A stretch of 64,000 nt of DNA from Streptomyces sp. 7-21 (GCF_016741785.1 NZ_JAERRL010000001.1:62001-126000); one strand, 5' to 3'. Positions 7,520 to 16,807 are shown, counted from the first letter of the stretch. Notes: generated by a model not told the origin, from the letters alone. Program-made: numbers and translations.

Positions 7520-8803
7520 ATGCCAGTGGTGTTCGCTGACCGCGTCGAGGCCGGGCGGCGGCTCGCCGCCGAGCTGACCCGGCTGCGGGAGCGCGAGACG
7601 GTGGTGCTGGGGCTGCCGAGGGGCGGGGTGCCGGTCGCGGCGGAGGTGGCGCGGGCGCTGCGGGCGCCGCTGGACGTGGCGGTGGTGCGCAAGCTGGGCG
7701 TGCCGTACCAGCCCGAGCTGGCGATGGGCGCGATCGCGGAGGACGGCGCGCGCGTGATCAACGACGCCGTGGTGACGCAGGCACGGGTCGACGAGCACGA
7801 CCTGGTGGACGTGGAGGAGGCCGAGCGCACCGAGCTGGAGCGCCGGGCGCGCGCCTACCGGGGGAGCCGGGAGCGGGTGGACGTGCGGGGCAGGACGGTG
7901 GTGGTCGTGGACGACGGCATCGCCACCGGCGCCACGGCCCGCGCCGCCTGCCGCTCGGCGCGGGCGCGGGGCGCCGAGCAGGTGGTGCTGGCGGTGCCGG
8001 TCGCGCCCCGGGGCTGGGAGGCGCGGGTGGGGGCCGACGCCGACGATCTGGTGTGCCTGGCGGCGCCCGAGGACTTCATGGCGGTGGGGCAGTTCTACCT
8101 GGACTTCGCCCCGACCACGGACGAGGAGGTCGTCGGGCTGCTTGAGCGCGCCCGGGGCGGTGAGGTGCGGATCCCCGCCGGTGGCGTGGAGCTGGGCGGT
8201 GAGCTGACGCTGCCGCGGGGACCGGAGGACACCGCGGGCGTCGTGGTCTTCGCGCACGGCAGCGGCAGCGGGCGTCACAGCCCGCGGAACCACTTCGTCG
8301 CCGAGGCGCTGAACGCCGCAGGGCTCGGCACGCTGCTGTTTGACCTGCTCACCGAGGAGGAGGCCGCCGACCGCGAGCTGGTCTTCGACGTGGGGCTGCT
8401 GGCGGGCCGGCTGGATGAGGTGACCGGCTGGCTGCGCGGGCGGCTCGGCGACGGGCCGCGCGTCGGCTACTTCGGTGCCAGCACCGGTGCCGCCGCCGCG
8501 CTGCGGGCGGCGGCGGGCGCGGGGGAGAGCATCGCGGCGGTCGTCTCGCGCGGTGGCCGGCCGGACCTGGCGGGCGAGGGCATGCTGGGCGCCGTCACGG
8601 CGCCGGTGCTGCTGGTCGTCGGCGAGCTGGATGAGCCGGTGCGGGGGTACAACGAGGCCGCGCTGCGGGAGCTGGGGGGCACCTCCCGGCTGGCGGTCGT
8701 GCCCGGGGCCACGCATCTGTTCGAGGAGCCGGGGGCGCTGTCGGAGGTGGCCGAACTCGCGCGCGACTGGTTTACGGCCCACCTGGCCGGGGCCGGCCGG
8801 TAA
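7520..8803 (+). CDS. Phosphoribosyltransferase - alpha/beta hydrolase fusion
   Basis: A 427-residue two-domain protein. Residues about 1-215 are a type I phosphoribosyltransferase-like domain with the PRPP loop VVVVDDGIATGATARAA and an early VVLGLPRGGVPVAAEVA. Residues about 225-425 are an alpha/beta hydrolase of the dienelactone-hydrolase type, with VVFAHGSGSGRHSPRN (oxyanion loop), nucleophile elbow YFGASTGAAAAL, acid VVGELDEPV and a final His in PGATHLFEEPG. This fusion recurs in actinomycetes, but its reaction is not established. I place the start at ATG 7520, which has AGGAAAGGG about 10 bases upstream; a GTG at 7511 is too close to that site. Confidence 0.9.
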   Translation: MPVVFADRVEAGRRLAAELTRLRERETVVLGLPRGGVPVAAEVARALRAPLDVAVVRKLGVPYQPELAMGAIAEDGARVINDAVVTQARVDEHDLVDVEEAERTELERRARAYRGSRERVDVRGRTVVVVDDGIATGATARAACRSARARGAEQVVLAVPVAPRGWEARVGADADDLVCLAAPEDFMAVGQFYLDFAPTTDEEVVGLLERARGGEVRIPAGGVELGGELTLPRGPEDTAGVVVFAHGSGSGRHSPRNHFVAEALNAAGLGTLLFDLLTEEEAADRELVFDVGLLAGRLDEVTGWLRGRLGDGPRVGYFGASTGAAAALRAAAGAGESIAAVVSRGGRPDLAGEGMLGAVTAPVLLVVGELDEPVRGYNEAALRELGGTSRLAVVPGATHLFEEPGALSEVAELARDWFTAHLAGAGR

Positions 8804-8912
8804 CGGGCGCTTCCCGCTGCCCTGCCCTCGCGCCGTGACTGTCAGTGGCGGGTGGCAGGATAAGCCGCGACCGACAGGAAACGTGCCTGATGTGAAGGGG
8901 AGTGGACGGTTC

Positions 8913-9422
8913 ATGAGGGCGGCTGCGCGGATGGCCGCGGCGATCGCGGGGGGCGTGCTTGTCGTCGGCGGGCTCGCCGGATGCGGCGGCGATGACGACG
9001 GCGGGCAGGAGGAGCAGACCCAGGAACAGTCCCAGCAGGAGTCGCCGGAGCAGGAGCAGGAAGAGCAGGAAGAGCAGGAAGAGCAGGAGGAAGCCGCCGG
9101 GGACGACGGCGCTGACGGCGCGGCGGACGGCGGTGCTGACGCGGCCGGCTCCATCGACGGCACGTGGGAGCCGATCAATGACAGCCCCATCGAGACGCTC
9201 ACCATCAGCGGCGAAGAGGTGGAGACCACCGGCACCCTCGCCTGCCCCGGCACGCTGAGCACCGAGAACGGCGAGACGCGCCTGGAGCTGGACTGCGAGA
9301 CACCGGACGAGAGCCGGTCGGCGGGTACCGTCGAGCTGGATCCCGACGGTACCCACCTGATCATCACGTGGGACGGCCCCGAGTGGGGCGGGATGATAGA
9401 CAGCCTCACCCGCGCTGGCTGA
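8913..9422 (+). CDS. Small lipoprotein with Glu/Gln-rich linker
   Basis: A 169-residue secreted lipoprotein of unknown function. The signal peptide ends in a lipobox (GGLAGC). A low-complexity Glu/Gln linker follows (residues about 30-60), encoded by tandem nine-base units near 9060-9090, then Asp/Ala/Gly-rich sequence and a globular domain of about 85 residues (SIDGTWEP..., ending SLTRAG). That domain holds one Cys pair (TLACPG, LDCETP) and is probably a beta-rich surface domain. The ATG follows AAGGGGAG by about 10 bases. A GTG at 8892 in the same frame, with its own AGGAAA site, would add seven residues. A CAGGAT -10-like element lies at 8856-8861. Confidence 0.8.
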   Translation: MRAAARMAAAIAGGVLVVGGLAGCGGDDDGGQEEQTQEQSQQESPEQEQEEQEEQEEQEEAAGDDGADGAADGGADAAGSIDGTWEPINDSPIETLTISGEEVETTGTLACPGTLSTENGETRLELDCETPDESRSAGTVELDPDGTHLIITWDGPEWGGMIDSLTRAG

Positions 9423-9466
9423 GGCGCGGTCAGGCCGGCGGCGCTCTGCCGTTGCGTGTCGTTACG

Positions 9467-10726
9467 TCAGGCGCCGCCGAGCAGCTGCGCGGGGACGCGG
9501 GCGAAGGTGATCCGCTGGTGGTAGGGCTCGTCGTCGGAGCCGTTCTCGTAGAGCACGCCGACCGTGCCGGAGCCCGGTCCTTCGTCGAGCGCGACGAGGT
9601 CGGAGTAGCCGGCCGGGCCCTGGTGCACCACCGGCCCGGTGGTCCACGTGGCGCCGTCGTCCGTACTGACGGACAGGGTCATGTCGGTGCGTGAGGTGGC
9701 GCTCCCGGGCGCGGAGAAGACCAGCGGCCGCCGCGGGTCCACCTCCTCGGGGAGCGCCACGACCGAGCCCTGCACGACGGGTGCGGTCAGGCCGGTCACC
9801 TCCTGGTAGGGATGGTCGAAGGTCTCGCCGCCGTCCGGGCTGGTCGTCGCGGCACGGGTGCCGGGGCTGACGCCGTGCTGGTCGCGGGCGTTGAAGTACA
9901 CGGTGCCGTCGGCCAGCTCGGCGGCCTGGCTCTCGTTGGGGTTGATGAAGCCGGTCAGCGGGGTGTCGACGCCGCCGAGATGCCAGGTCTGGCCGCCGTC
10001 GTCGCTGTAGAGGGCGTGCGCGCCGAACAGGCTGTTGTCCAGGCAGTCGATGCCCGAGCCCTCGGGCGGGGCGATGGAGTGGTTGCCGGGGATGACGATG
10101 CGTCCGGCCAGCTCGCCCTGGGTGAGCTGGATGGCGTGGCCCGGTCCGCCCACGAAGTGGCGCCAGTTGCCGGGCTTGACCTGGGCGGTGATCTCCCGGG
10201 GCGCCGACCAGGTCGCGCCGCTGTCGTCGCTGTGGAGGATGAACGAGCGGCGCGTCTGCGTCTCGTCCGCGTAGCCGCAGCGGACGTCCTCGGTGGTGAC
10301 GTCGCCGCTGGTGTGCGTGGTGTTGAGCAGCAGGCGGCCGGTGGTGCGGTCGACGACCGGCACCGGGTTGCCGACCTTGTTCGGCCCGTCGTCCAGCACC
10401 ACCGTCAGCGGGCCCCAGGTCCGGCCGCCGTCGCGGGACCGCTTCATCACCAGGTCGATGTCGCCGTCGTCGCCGGGCCCGTTGACCCGGCCCTCGGCGA
10501 AGGCCAGCAGGCTGCCGTCCGGCGCCTGCACCACGGCCGGGACCCGGAAGGTGTGGTAGCCGCCCTCGCCCTTGGTGAACACCGTGGCGTAGGCGGTCTG
10601 CAGGCTGGCCGGGCCGGCCGGGCGGGCACCGCCCGGCGCGGCGAACGCGGGAGTTAAGGGCAGCAGCAGGGCCGCGCACGCCACGGCCAGCGCCACCGGC
10701 GTCAGGCGGTTGTGTCCTCGGCTCAT
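9467..10726 (-). CDS. Secreted exo-alpha-sialidase (GH33 type)
   Basis: It releases terminal sialic acids from glycans outside the cell. The 419-residue protein has a Sec signal (residues 1-32, ending TPAFA/APGG). The catalytic beta-propeller shows the arginine-bearing FRIP-type box as YHTFRVPAVV and five Asp-boxes: SRDGGRTWG, SDDSGATWS, SDDGGQTWH, SPDGGETFD and STDDGATWT. No carbohydrate-binding domain is fused. The start is set by the signal peptide and by ATGA overlap with the sulfatase stop. It is the last gene of the seven-gene operon from 18882. Family certainty is high; the exact linkage preference cannot be read. Confidence 0.93.
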   Translation of the reverse strand: MSRGHNRLTPVALAVACAALLLPLTPAFAAPGGARPAGPASLQTAYATVFTKGEGGYHTFRVPAVVQAPDGSLLAFAEGRVNGPGDDGDIDLVMKRSRDGGRTWGPLTVVLDDGPNKVGNPVPVVDRTTGRLLLNTTHTSGDVTTEDVRCGYADETQTRRSFILHSDDSGATWSAPREITAQVKPGNWRHFVGGPGHAIQLTQGELAGRIVIPGNHSIAPPEGSGIDCLDNSLFGAHALYSDDGGQTWHLGGVDTPLTGFINPNESQAAELADGTVYFNARDQHGVSPGTRAATTSPDGGETFDHPYQEVTGLTAPVVQGSVVALPEEVDPRRPLVFSAPGSATSRTDMTLSVSTDDGATWTTGPVVHQGPAGYSDLVALDEGPGSGTVGVLYENGSDDEPYHQRITFARVPAQLLGGA

Positions 10727-12294
10727 GCGGGTGGTTCCTCCGGCTCTCTGCGCTGGACGGCGGTGGCTGCCACGGACCGGGCAACCGCCGCCTGGAAGTA
10801 GGCCCGGTGCGCGGCGCGCCGGGCGGGGACGGGCGGGGGCACGTTGGGCGCGTCCACGCGGGGCGCCTCCTCGTCGAGATAGGTGGGCACGGGGGTGTCG
10901 AACATGGCCCACCGGGCGAGGGCGGACCGCAGCCGCGCCGCCGCTTCGGCCCCGGCCGGGTCCGCGAGCCGGTTGTCCAGCTCGTGCGGATCGGCCACCA
11001 GGTCGAACAGCGCGTCGGGCGCCTCGTGCCCGGAGCCGTCGGCCGGGACGTCCCCGTACAGCAGCAGTTTGTGGGTGCGGCTGCGCGCCATCAGCTCGTG
11101 CCGCCCGAACGTGCGGTTCTCGGCGAACACGACGTCACGGGCCGGGCCCGGGCCGGTAAGGTCCAGCCCGGGCAGCCACGCCGGGGACGGTACGCCGCAG
11201 ACGCTGGCGATCGTCGGCGCCACGTCGGTCAGCGACACCAGGTCACCGGACGGACCAGTGCCCGGCCCCCGCCCGGCCGGGTATTTCACCAGCAGCGGCA
11301 CCCGCACCAGCGGGTCGTACATCGGCCCGTTCTTCAGCAGCAGGTGGTGGAAGCCCAGGTACTCGCCGTGGTCCGAGGTGAACACCACGAGCGTGTCCTG
11401 GTACAGGCCGCGCTCCCGCAGCAGCCGCAGCATCCGGCCCACGTGGTGGTCGAGCTGGGTGATCGTCGCGTAGTACCCGGCCATCACGCGCCGCAGCGCC
11501 GCCTCGGTCAGCGTCTCGTACGGGAAGTAGGCGTGCCGCTGGTGCGGCAGGTCGGCCGGCGGGATGGCGTCGGTCCATCCCGGCAGCACCGTCAGCGCCG
11601 CCGGGTCGTACCGCTCGTCCCACGGCGCCGGCGGGTCGAACGGGTGGTGCGGCTTGATGAACGACACGTGCAGCAGGTTCCCGCCGGCCTCGTCCCACCG
11701 TTCCAGCTCGGCCAGCGCCCGCTCCGCGATCCACGTCGTGGAGTGCCACTCCTCCGGCAGGTCCGAGCGGCCCGCGCCGAAGTCGCGCCAGTACGCGGCG
11801 GGCGCGCTGGCCCGGGCCCACTCCTCCTGGTCGGTCAGGTCCGCCACCGGCGCCAGCCCGGCCTCGCGCAGCTCCCGGTGGTAGTCGTCCTCCCAGCGCC
11901 CCGAGCCGTGCTGCTCCGCCAGCGTCATCCGCGCATAGCCCACGTCCAGGTACGCGGGCGTGAAGTGCATCTTGCCGACCGCCGCCGTCCGGTACCCGGC
12001 CTGCCGCAGCGCGCGGGGGAATGTCCAGGTGGCGGGCGGCAGCGTGCAGTGGTTGGTCCAGCCGCCGTGCTGGTGCGGGTACAGGCCCGTCAGCAGCGAG
12101 TACCGCGACGGCGTGCACACCGGCAGCGGGCAGAACGCCTCCGTGTACCGCACCCCGTCGGCCGCCAGCTGGTCCAGGTGCGGCGTCGAGACGTCGGGGT
12201 GCCCGGCCGCGCCCAGGCAGTCCCACCGGAACTGGTCGGCCTGGACCAGCAGCACGCTGGGCCGCCGCCGGCCCGTCTCCCGGCCGCCCGTCAC
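10723..12294 (-). CDS. Cys-type (formylglycine) sulfatase, cytoplasmic
   Basis: A 523-residue sulfatase of the large S1 family, hydrolysing sulfate esters. The catalytic signature is C60-TPS-R64 followed by YSLLTG, where Cys60 must be oxidised to formylglycine; a matching enzyme is encoded at 20716. Other metal and active-site parts are VLLVQADQFRWD near the start and VVFTSDHGEYLG in the middle. There is no signal peptide: the fold begins by residue 12. It should therefore act inside the cell on imported material. It starts at GTG, overlaps the lyase upstream (GTGA) and the sialidase downstream (ATGA). The substrate is unknown; context suggests a sulfated sugar from sialylated glycans. Confidence 0.93.
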   Translation of the reverse strand: MTGGRETGRRRPSVLLVQADQFRWDCLGAAGHPDVSTPHLDQLAADGVRYTEAFCPLPVCTPSRYSLLTGLYPHQHGGWTNHCTLPPATWTFPRALRQAGYRTAAVGKMHFTPAYLDVGYARMTLAEQHGSGRWEDDYHRELREAGLAPVADLTDQEEWARASAPAAYWRDFGAGRSDLPEEWHSTTWIAERALAELERWDEAGGNLLHVSFIKPHHPFDPPAPWDERYDPAALTVLPGWTDAIPPADLPHQRHAYFPYETLTEAALRRVMAGYYATITQLDHHVGRMLRLLRERGLYQDTLVVFTSDHGEYLGFHHLLLKNGPMYDPLVRVPLLVKYPAGRGPGTGPSGDLVSLTDVAPTIASVCGVPSPAWLPGLDLTGPGPARDVVFAENRTFGRHELMARSRTHKLLLYGDVPADGSGHEAPDALFDLVADPHELDNRLADPAGAEAAARLRSALARWAMFDTPVPTYLDEEAPRVDAPNVPPPVPARRAAHRAYFQAAVARSVAATAVQRREPEEPPA

Positions 12295-13274
12295 GCCGGT
12301 CCCTCCTCACCGCTGCGCTGGCTCTCCGGACTGCCCTGTCCGCCGTGCCGGTCCAGCAGTCCCAGCCACGCCAGGTCGGCCCGCAGCCCGTCCAGCCGGG
12401 AGGCGTCCAGCGCGGGCAGCGGCGGGCGGCACGGCCCGCAGTCCACCCCGGCCAGCGCCGCGGCCGCCTTGAACCCGGCCAGCTCGCCGCCGTAGCCGGA
12501 TGCCGCGTCGATCGCGGCCTGCGCCCGCAGCTGGCAGCGGCGCGCCTCCTCCCACTCGCCGCGCTCGACGTGACGGATCATCCGCAGGTACAGCGGGGCC
12601 GCGAAGTTGTACACCGAGCCGATCGCGGCCCGCGCCCCCACCCCGATCGCCGCGAGCAGCAGCCGGGCGTTGCCCACGTACATCTCGTACTTGCCCTCGG
12701 CCAGCTCCAGGCAGCGCTGGAAGTCGGCCAGGTCGCCGTGCGCGAACTTCAGGCCCGCGAACGACGGCACCCGCTCCCGGGCCGCCGCCAGCACCTCGCT
12801 CGCCGGGATCGTCACGCCCGTCACCGCCGGGATGTGGTAGTAGATGAACGGCAGCCCGGGCGCCGCCTCGGACAGCCGCGCCAGGAAGTCCGCGAGCTCG
12901 CCGGCGTCCCGGGGCCGGTGGAAGTACGGCGGCACCGCCGAGATCGCCCGCGCCCCGGCCGCCGCCGCGTGGGCGGCCAGCTCCCGCGCCTCGCCCAGGC
13001 TGGTGTGCCCCACGTGGGCGATGACGTCCAGCTCCCGCCCGGCGGCCGCCTGGCACCACCGTTCCAGCAGCGCCCGCCGCTCCGCACCGGTCAGCGAGGC
13101 GCCCTCGCCGGCGGTGCCGCCGACGTACACCGCCGGGCATCCCCAGGCGGCGACGGCCTCGGCCTGCGCGTCCACGGTGTCCAGGTTGAGCGAGCCGTCC
13201 GGCCTGAACGGCGTGAAGACGGCCGTGAGCAGGCTCATCACCGGGCTGGCTGTCGAATAGTCCAACGCGTCCAT
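12291..13274 (-). CDS. nanA: N-acetylneuraminate lyase (DapA/NanA aldolase family)
   Basis: It cleaves sialic acid to N-acetylmannosamine and pyruvate via a Schiff base. The 327-residue TIM barrel carries YVGGTAGEG (substrate carboxylate loop, near 50-58), the catalytic Tyr146 in YYHIPAVTG and the Schiff-base Lys176 in FAGLKFAHGDL, then IGSVYNF. The YYHIPAxTG and GLKF wording is that of sialate lyases rather than dihydrodipicolinate synthase. Start ATG with GAAAGG upstream; a second in-frame ATG 12 codons later is possible. Position between the importer and the sialidase fits the role. NanK/NanE-type kinase and epimerase genes are not in the window. Confidence 0.9.
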   Translation of the reverse strand: MDALDYSTASPVMSLLTAVFTPFRPDGSLNLDTVDAQAEAVAAWGCPAVYVGGTAGEGASLTGAERRALLERWCQAAAGRELDVIAHVGHTSLGEARELAAHAAAAGARAISAVPPYFHRPRDAGELADFLARLSEAAPGLPFIYYHIPAVTGVTIPASEVLAAARERVPSFAGLKFAHGDLADFQRCLELAEGKYEMYVGNARLLLAAIGVGARAAIGSVYNFAAPLYLRMIRHVERGEWEEARRCQLRAQAAIDAASGYGGELAGFKAAAALAGVDCGPCRPPLPALDASRLDGLRADLAWLGLLDRHGGQGSPESQRSGEEGPA

Positions 13275-13310
13275 GCGGGCCTTTCTGCCATGGGGTCGGG
13301 GAAGAGGGGG

Positions 13311-14834
13311 TCAGCCGCGGCGCAGGCCGGTCCACCGGACGTAGTCGCGCCGGTCGAAGCTGAGTCCGGTGACGTCCGGGTCGAGCGCGTTCAGCGACGG
13401 GGAGGTCGCCAGCCCGACGGCCCACGCCTCGTCGACGAGCACCTCGTTGAGCCGGGCGTAGGCGTCCCGCTGGGCCTCGGGGGTCACGGCGGTGGCCGCG
13501 GCCCGCACCGCCTCGGTGTAGGCGGCCGGGACGTCCGCGCCCAGCATCACGTTGTCCTCGGTAGGAAGCATCTGCCGGCCGCGCGCCACAAGCGAGGGGC
13601 TCTGGAGGTTGTTCGGCTGCGCGGCGACGGCGCACTGGAGCTCGCTGGCGAACAGCCGTTCCAGGAAGGTCGTCTGCTCCATCGGGTCGATGGTCAGGCG
13701 GAAGCCGATCCGCTCGAAGTCGTGCTGGAGGATCTGGAGGATCTCCACCGCGCCCGGCTCGTCGCCGACCCCGGCCGTCGCCTCCATGGGGCCGCCCGCC
13801 TCCCGCAGCATGGCCTCGGCCGCGTCCAGGTCGAATGACTGCCGCCGCAGGTACGAGGCGTCGAAGGCGGGGGAGTCCGGCGTGAACGCCGTGTACACGG
13901 GCTCGCCGAGGCCGAAGCCGACCTGCTCGATGATGCGCTCGCGGTCCACCGCCCGCGCCAGGGCCTGCCGCAGCCGCTTGTTGTCGAACGGCGGCAGGGT
14001 GGCGTTCATGAAGAACAGGTTCATGTGGCCGGGCCCTTCGACCACGGTGAAGTGCTCGCGCAGCCGCGCGTCGTGGCGCAGCGCCACGTACAGCGCGCCG
14101 TCCACGTCGCCCGACTCCAGGGCGCTGACCAGCGAGTCCTCATCCCGGAAGAAGCGGACCTCCACCTGGTCGAGGCGGGGCCGCTCGCCGGGCCACACGT
14201 CCGGGTTGCGGGTGAGGACCAGCCGCTCGTCGCGCTCGAAGGTCTCCAGGCGGTAGGGGCCGGAGCCGGCGGGCTCGTTGGCCAGCGACGCGGCGTCGTT
14301 CCGGTCGGCGGGCACCAGCGGGAAGGCGTACATCCAGTCCAGGACCAGCTCCTCGGGCGTGGGGCCGGTGAAGTCCAGCCGCACCCGGTGCCGGTCCAGC
14401 GCGGTGGCCGACGCGATGAACGCCGAGGGCTGCGCCATGGTGAACGCCTGCGCGGGGTCCTTGGCCCGTTCCACGCCGGCGACCACGTCCGCGGCGGTGA
14501 TGTCGCGGCCCGAGTGGAACGTGCCCGGCCGCAGCGTGATCGTCACCGACCGGTGGTCGTCGGCGAACTCCCAGCTCTCCGCCCCCGACGGCCTCGGCTC
14601 GTAACCGCCGCCGTAGGAGATCAGGTAGGTGTAGAACGCGTGGATGTGCAGGCCCGTGTTGGTCTGGTACGGGTCGAACTGCATGATCTGCGTGGTGCCG
14701 AGCCTGACCCGGTCACCGGCGCTCGGCGTGCCGGAGCCGCACCCGGCCAGCAGCGGCAGGCCGAGCGCGGTCCCCGCCCCCGCGGCGCCCGCGGCTCGCA
14801 GGAACGAGCGCCGGGCGAGCCGGACGTGTGCCAT
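13311..14834 (-). CDS. Peptide/sialate-type ABC substrate-binding lipoprotein (SBP family 5)
   Basis: A 507-residue extracytoplasmic binding protein. The N-terminus carries a twin-arginine signal (ARRSFLRAAG) and a lipobox LLAGC with Cys32, so it is folded before Tat export and then lipidated. The body is the large family 5 fold typical of Dpp/Opp systems: QIMQFDPYQTNTGLH, SWEFADDHRSVTITLRPGTFHSG and NKRLRQALARAVDRERI. Known sialic acid importers of Haemophilus ducreyi (SatABCD) and Corynebacterium belong to this same family, which fits the lyase and sialidase downstream. A gap of 90 bases separates it from the permease gene and 36 bases from the lyase. Confidence 0.9.
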   Translation of the reverse strand: MAHVRLARRSFLRAAGAAGAGTALGLPLLAGCGSGTPSAGDRVRLGTTQIMQFDPYQTNTGLHIHAFYTYLISYGGGYEPRPSGAESWEFADDHRSVTITLRPGTFHSGRDITAADVVAGVERAKDPAQAFTMAQPSAFIASATALDRHRVRLDFTGPTPEELVLDWMYAFPLVPADRNDAASLANEPAGSGPYRLETFERDERLVLTRNPDVWPGERPRLDQVEVRFFRDEDSLVSALESGDVDGALYVALRHDARLREHFTVVEGPGHMNLFFMNATLPPFDNKRLRQALARAVDRERIIEQVGFGLGEPVYTAFTPDSPAFDASYLRRQSFDLDAAEAMLREAGGPMEATAGVGDEPGAVEILQILQHDFERIGFRLTIDPMEQTTFLERLFASELQCAVAAQPNNLQSPSLVARGRQMLPTEDNVMLGADVPAAYTEAVRAAATAVTPEAQRDAYARLNEVLVDEAWAVGLATSPSLNALDPDVTGLSFDRRDYVRWTGLRRG

Positions 14835-14924
14835 GTCGGACTCCTGTTCTGGTGTTCTCGCGTGGTCCGCGCGGGCCGGCGCGGCCTGGCGGCGGCCCGG
14901 CCGTCCCGTGGCGTGGCGCGGCCG

Positions 14925-15872
14925 TCAGGCGAGGCGGATGCGCGGATCGAGGTAGGCGTACAGCAGGTCGACGAGCAGGTTGAGGCAGAGGAACGCGGTG
15001 ACGGCGAAGAGCACGCCGCCCTGCACGACGGCGTAGTCCCGTTCGCCGATCGAGGTGTAGAGCAGCCGCCCGAGCCCCGGGTAGTTGAAGACGGCCTCGA
15101 TGACGACCGTCCCGCCGAGGAAGCCGCCGAGCTGGAGCCCGACCACGGTGACGGCCGGCAGCGAGGCGTTCCGCAGCGCGTGGCGGCGGATCACGTCCCG
15201 CTCGGGCACGCCCTTGGCCCGGGCGGTGCGGATGTAGTCCCGGCCCATCACCTCGCGCAGCGAGGTGGCCAGGAAGCGGGCGACGATGCTGGAGGCGTGC
15301 GCGGCGATGGCGGCGGCCGGCAGGATGGACGCCTCCAGCGCCCCGGCCGGGTCGGCGGCGAGCGGCACGTAGTCGCTGGCCGCGGGCAGCGCCCCCATCC
15401 GCACCGCGAACAGGATGATCAGCAGCAGCCCGAGCCAGAACGCGGGGATGGCCAGCCCCGCCGTCAGGTACGCCTGCACCGCCCGGCCCGCCAGCGAGCG
15501 CGGCCACAGCCCGGTGACGATCCCGGCGGGCACGGCGATCAGCAGCGTCAGCGCCATGGCCAGCAGCGCGAGCTGGGCGGTCGCCGGGATCGCGTCGCTG
15601 AGCGCGGACGTGACCGGTTCGGCCGAGAAGTAGGAGACGCCGAGGTCGCCGGTGACGGCGTTGCGGAGCCAGATGACGTACTGCTCGACGACCGACCGGT
15701 CCAGGCCGAGCCGTTCGCGGGTCGCCGCCATCTCGCTGGGGGTGGCGTCCGGGCCGGCCAGCGTGGTCGCCGGGTCGCCGGGCAGCGCGTAGACGAACGC
15801 CCAGACCGCGACCGAGCCGAGGAAGAGCACGACGGCGAACTGGAGCAGCCGCCGTACCACGTACGCGTACAT
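14925..15872 (-). CDS. ABC permease, DppB type
   Basis: A 315-residue inner-membrane subunit. MYAYVVRRLLQFAVVLFLGSVAVWAFVYALPGDPA is the standard DppB opening (first helix plus periplasmic start). The ATPase-contact (EAA) loop appears as IRTARAKGVPERDVIRRHALRN, and the protein ends LLVDLLYAYLDPRIRLA. It overlaps the preceding permease stop by one base and forms the transmembrane channel with the DppC-like subunit. Confidence 0.93.
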   Translation of the reverse strand: MYAYVVRRLLQFAVVLFLGSVAVWAFVYALPGDPATTLAGPDATPSEMAATRERLGLDRSVVEQYVIWLRNAVTGDLGVSYFSAEPVTSALSDAIPATAQLALLAMALTLLIAVPAGIVTGLWPRSLAGRAVQAYLTAGLAIPAFWLGLLLIILFAVRMGALPAASDYVPLAADPAGALEASILPAAAIAAHASSIVARFLATSLREVMGRDYIRTARAKGVPERDVIRRHALRNASLPAVTVVGLQLGGFLGGTVVIEAVFNYPGLGRLLYTSIGERDYAVVQGGVLFAVTAFLCLNLLVDLLYAYLDPRIRLA

Positions 15873-16807
15873 CAGAGGGTGCCCTCCCTCGCGCCGCTGG
15901 AGACCTCGGAGCCGACGGCCAGTTGCAGGCCGCGCCCGACCCGGTCAAGGCAGAAGACGGTGAACGCCAGGCACAGCCCGGGGAAGACGCCGAACCACGG
16001 GCTGAGGTACATGTACGACCGTGCCTCCTGGAGCATCGCGCCCCACGACGGTGCGGGCGGCGGGGCGCCGAGCCCCAGCAGGCTGAGCCCCGCCTCGATG
16101 ACGATGGCAAGCGAGGCCGTCACGATGAGCTGGACGACGATGGGGCCGAGGATGTTCGGCAGGACGGTGCGGACCATGGTGTCCGGCGCGGAGGCGCCCA
16201 TGCCGCGCGAGGCGACGACGAAGTCGCGTTCGCGGATCTCCAGCGTGGCCGCCCGCGTGAGCCGCCCGAACTCGGGGACGGCGCCGATGCCGATGGCCAG
16301 GATGAGGTTGAAGCGGCCCGGCCCGAGCAGGGCGATCAGCACCAGTGCCAGCAGGATCCCGGGCACGGCCAGCAGCAGGTCGAGCAGGCGCATCGCCACC
16401 GTGTCCACCCAGCGGCCCAGGTAGCCGGCGAGCAGGCCGAGCGGCACGCCGCCGAGCGCGCCGAGCGCGGCGGCGCCGAAGCCGACGACGAGGGAGGCGC
16501 GGGCGCCGTACACCAGCCGGGAGGCGATGTCGCGGCCGAGTTCGTCGGTGCCCAGCGGGTGCGCCCCCGAGGGGCCGAGCAGGGCCTCGGCGTCCTGGGC
16601 GTTGGGGCCGTACGGCGTGATCAGGGGCGCGGCGAGCGCCGCCAGCACCAGCAGCAGCAGGCCGGCCGCCCCGGCCACCGCCGAGCGGGACCGGGTGAAC
16701 CGGCGCACCACCGCGGGGGTGCGCCGGCCGTCCGGCGCCGGCGGGAGGGCCTGGGGCCCGGGGCCCGTGGCGTCGTCGGCGGGGGAGGCGGGGGACGGTG
16801 CGCTCAC
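15872..16807 (-). CDS. ABC permease, DppC type
   Basis: A 311-residue permease. The Pro/Ala-rich N-terminal 45 residues precede the first helix (AVAGAAGLLLLVLAALAAPLI). The motifs HPLGTDELGRDIASRLVYGARASL and the EAA loop VVASRGMGASAPDTMVRTVLPN are those of DppC. It starts at GTG overlapping the ATPase stop (GTGA). Together with DppB, the binding protein and the fused ATPase it completes one importer. Confidence 0.93.
   Translation of the reverse strand: MSAPSPASPADDATGPGPQALPPAPDGRRTPAVVRRFTRSRSAVAGAAGLLLLVLAALAAPLITPYGPNAQDAEALLGPSGAHPLGTDELGRDIASRLVYGARASLVVGFGAAALGALGGVPLGLLAGYLGRWVDTVAMRLLDLLLAVPGILLALVLIALLGPGRFNLILAIGIGAVPEFGRLTRAATLEIRERDFVVASRGMGASAPDTMVRTVLPNILGPIVVQLIVTASLAIVIEAGLSLLGLGAPPPAPSWGAMLQEARSYMYLSPWFGVFPGLCLAFTVFCLDRVGRGLQLAVGSEVSSGAREGTL

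Noticed and set aside
9040..9095. Tandem repeats that might suggest a CRISPR or regulatory array
   Set aside because: The nine-base units lie in frame inside the lipoprotein gene and encode its Glu/Gln linker; there are no spacers.
12291..13274. Dihydrodipicolinate synthase (dapA)
   Set aside because: The YYHIPAVTG and GLKF motifs fit sialate lyases better, and the gene sits in an operon with a sialidase rather than lysine genes.
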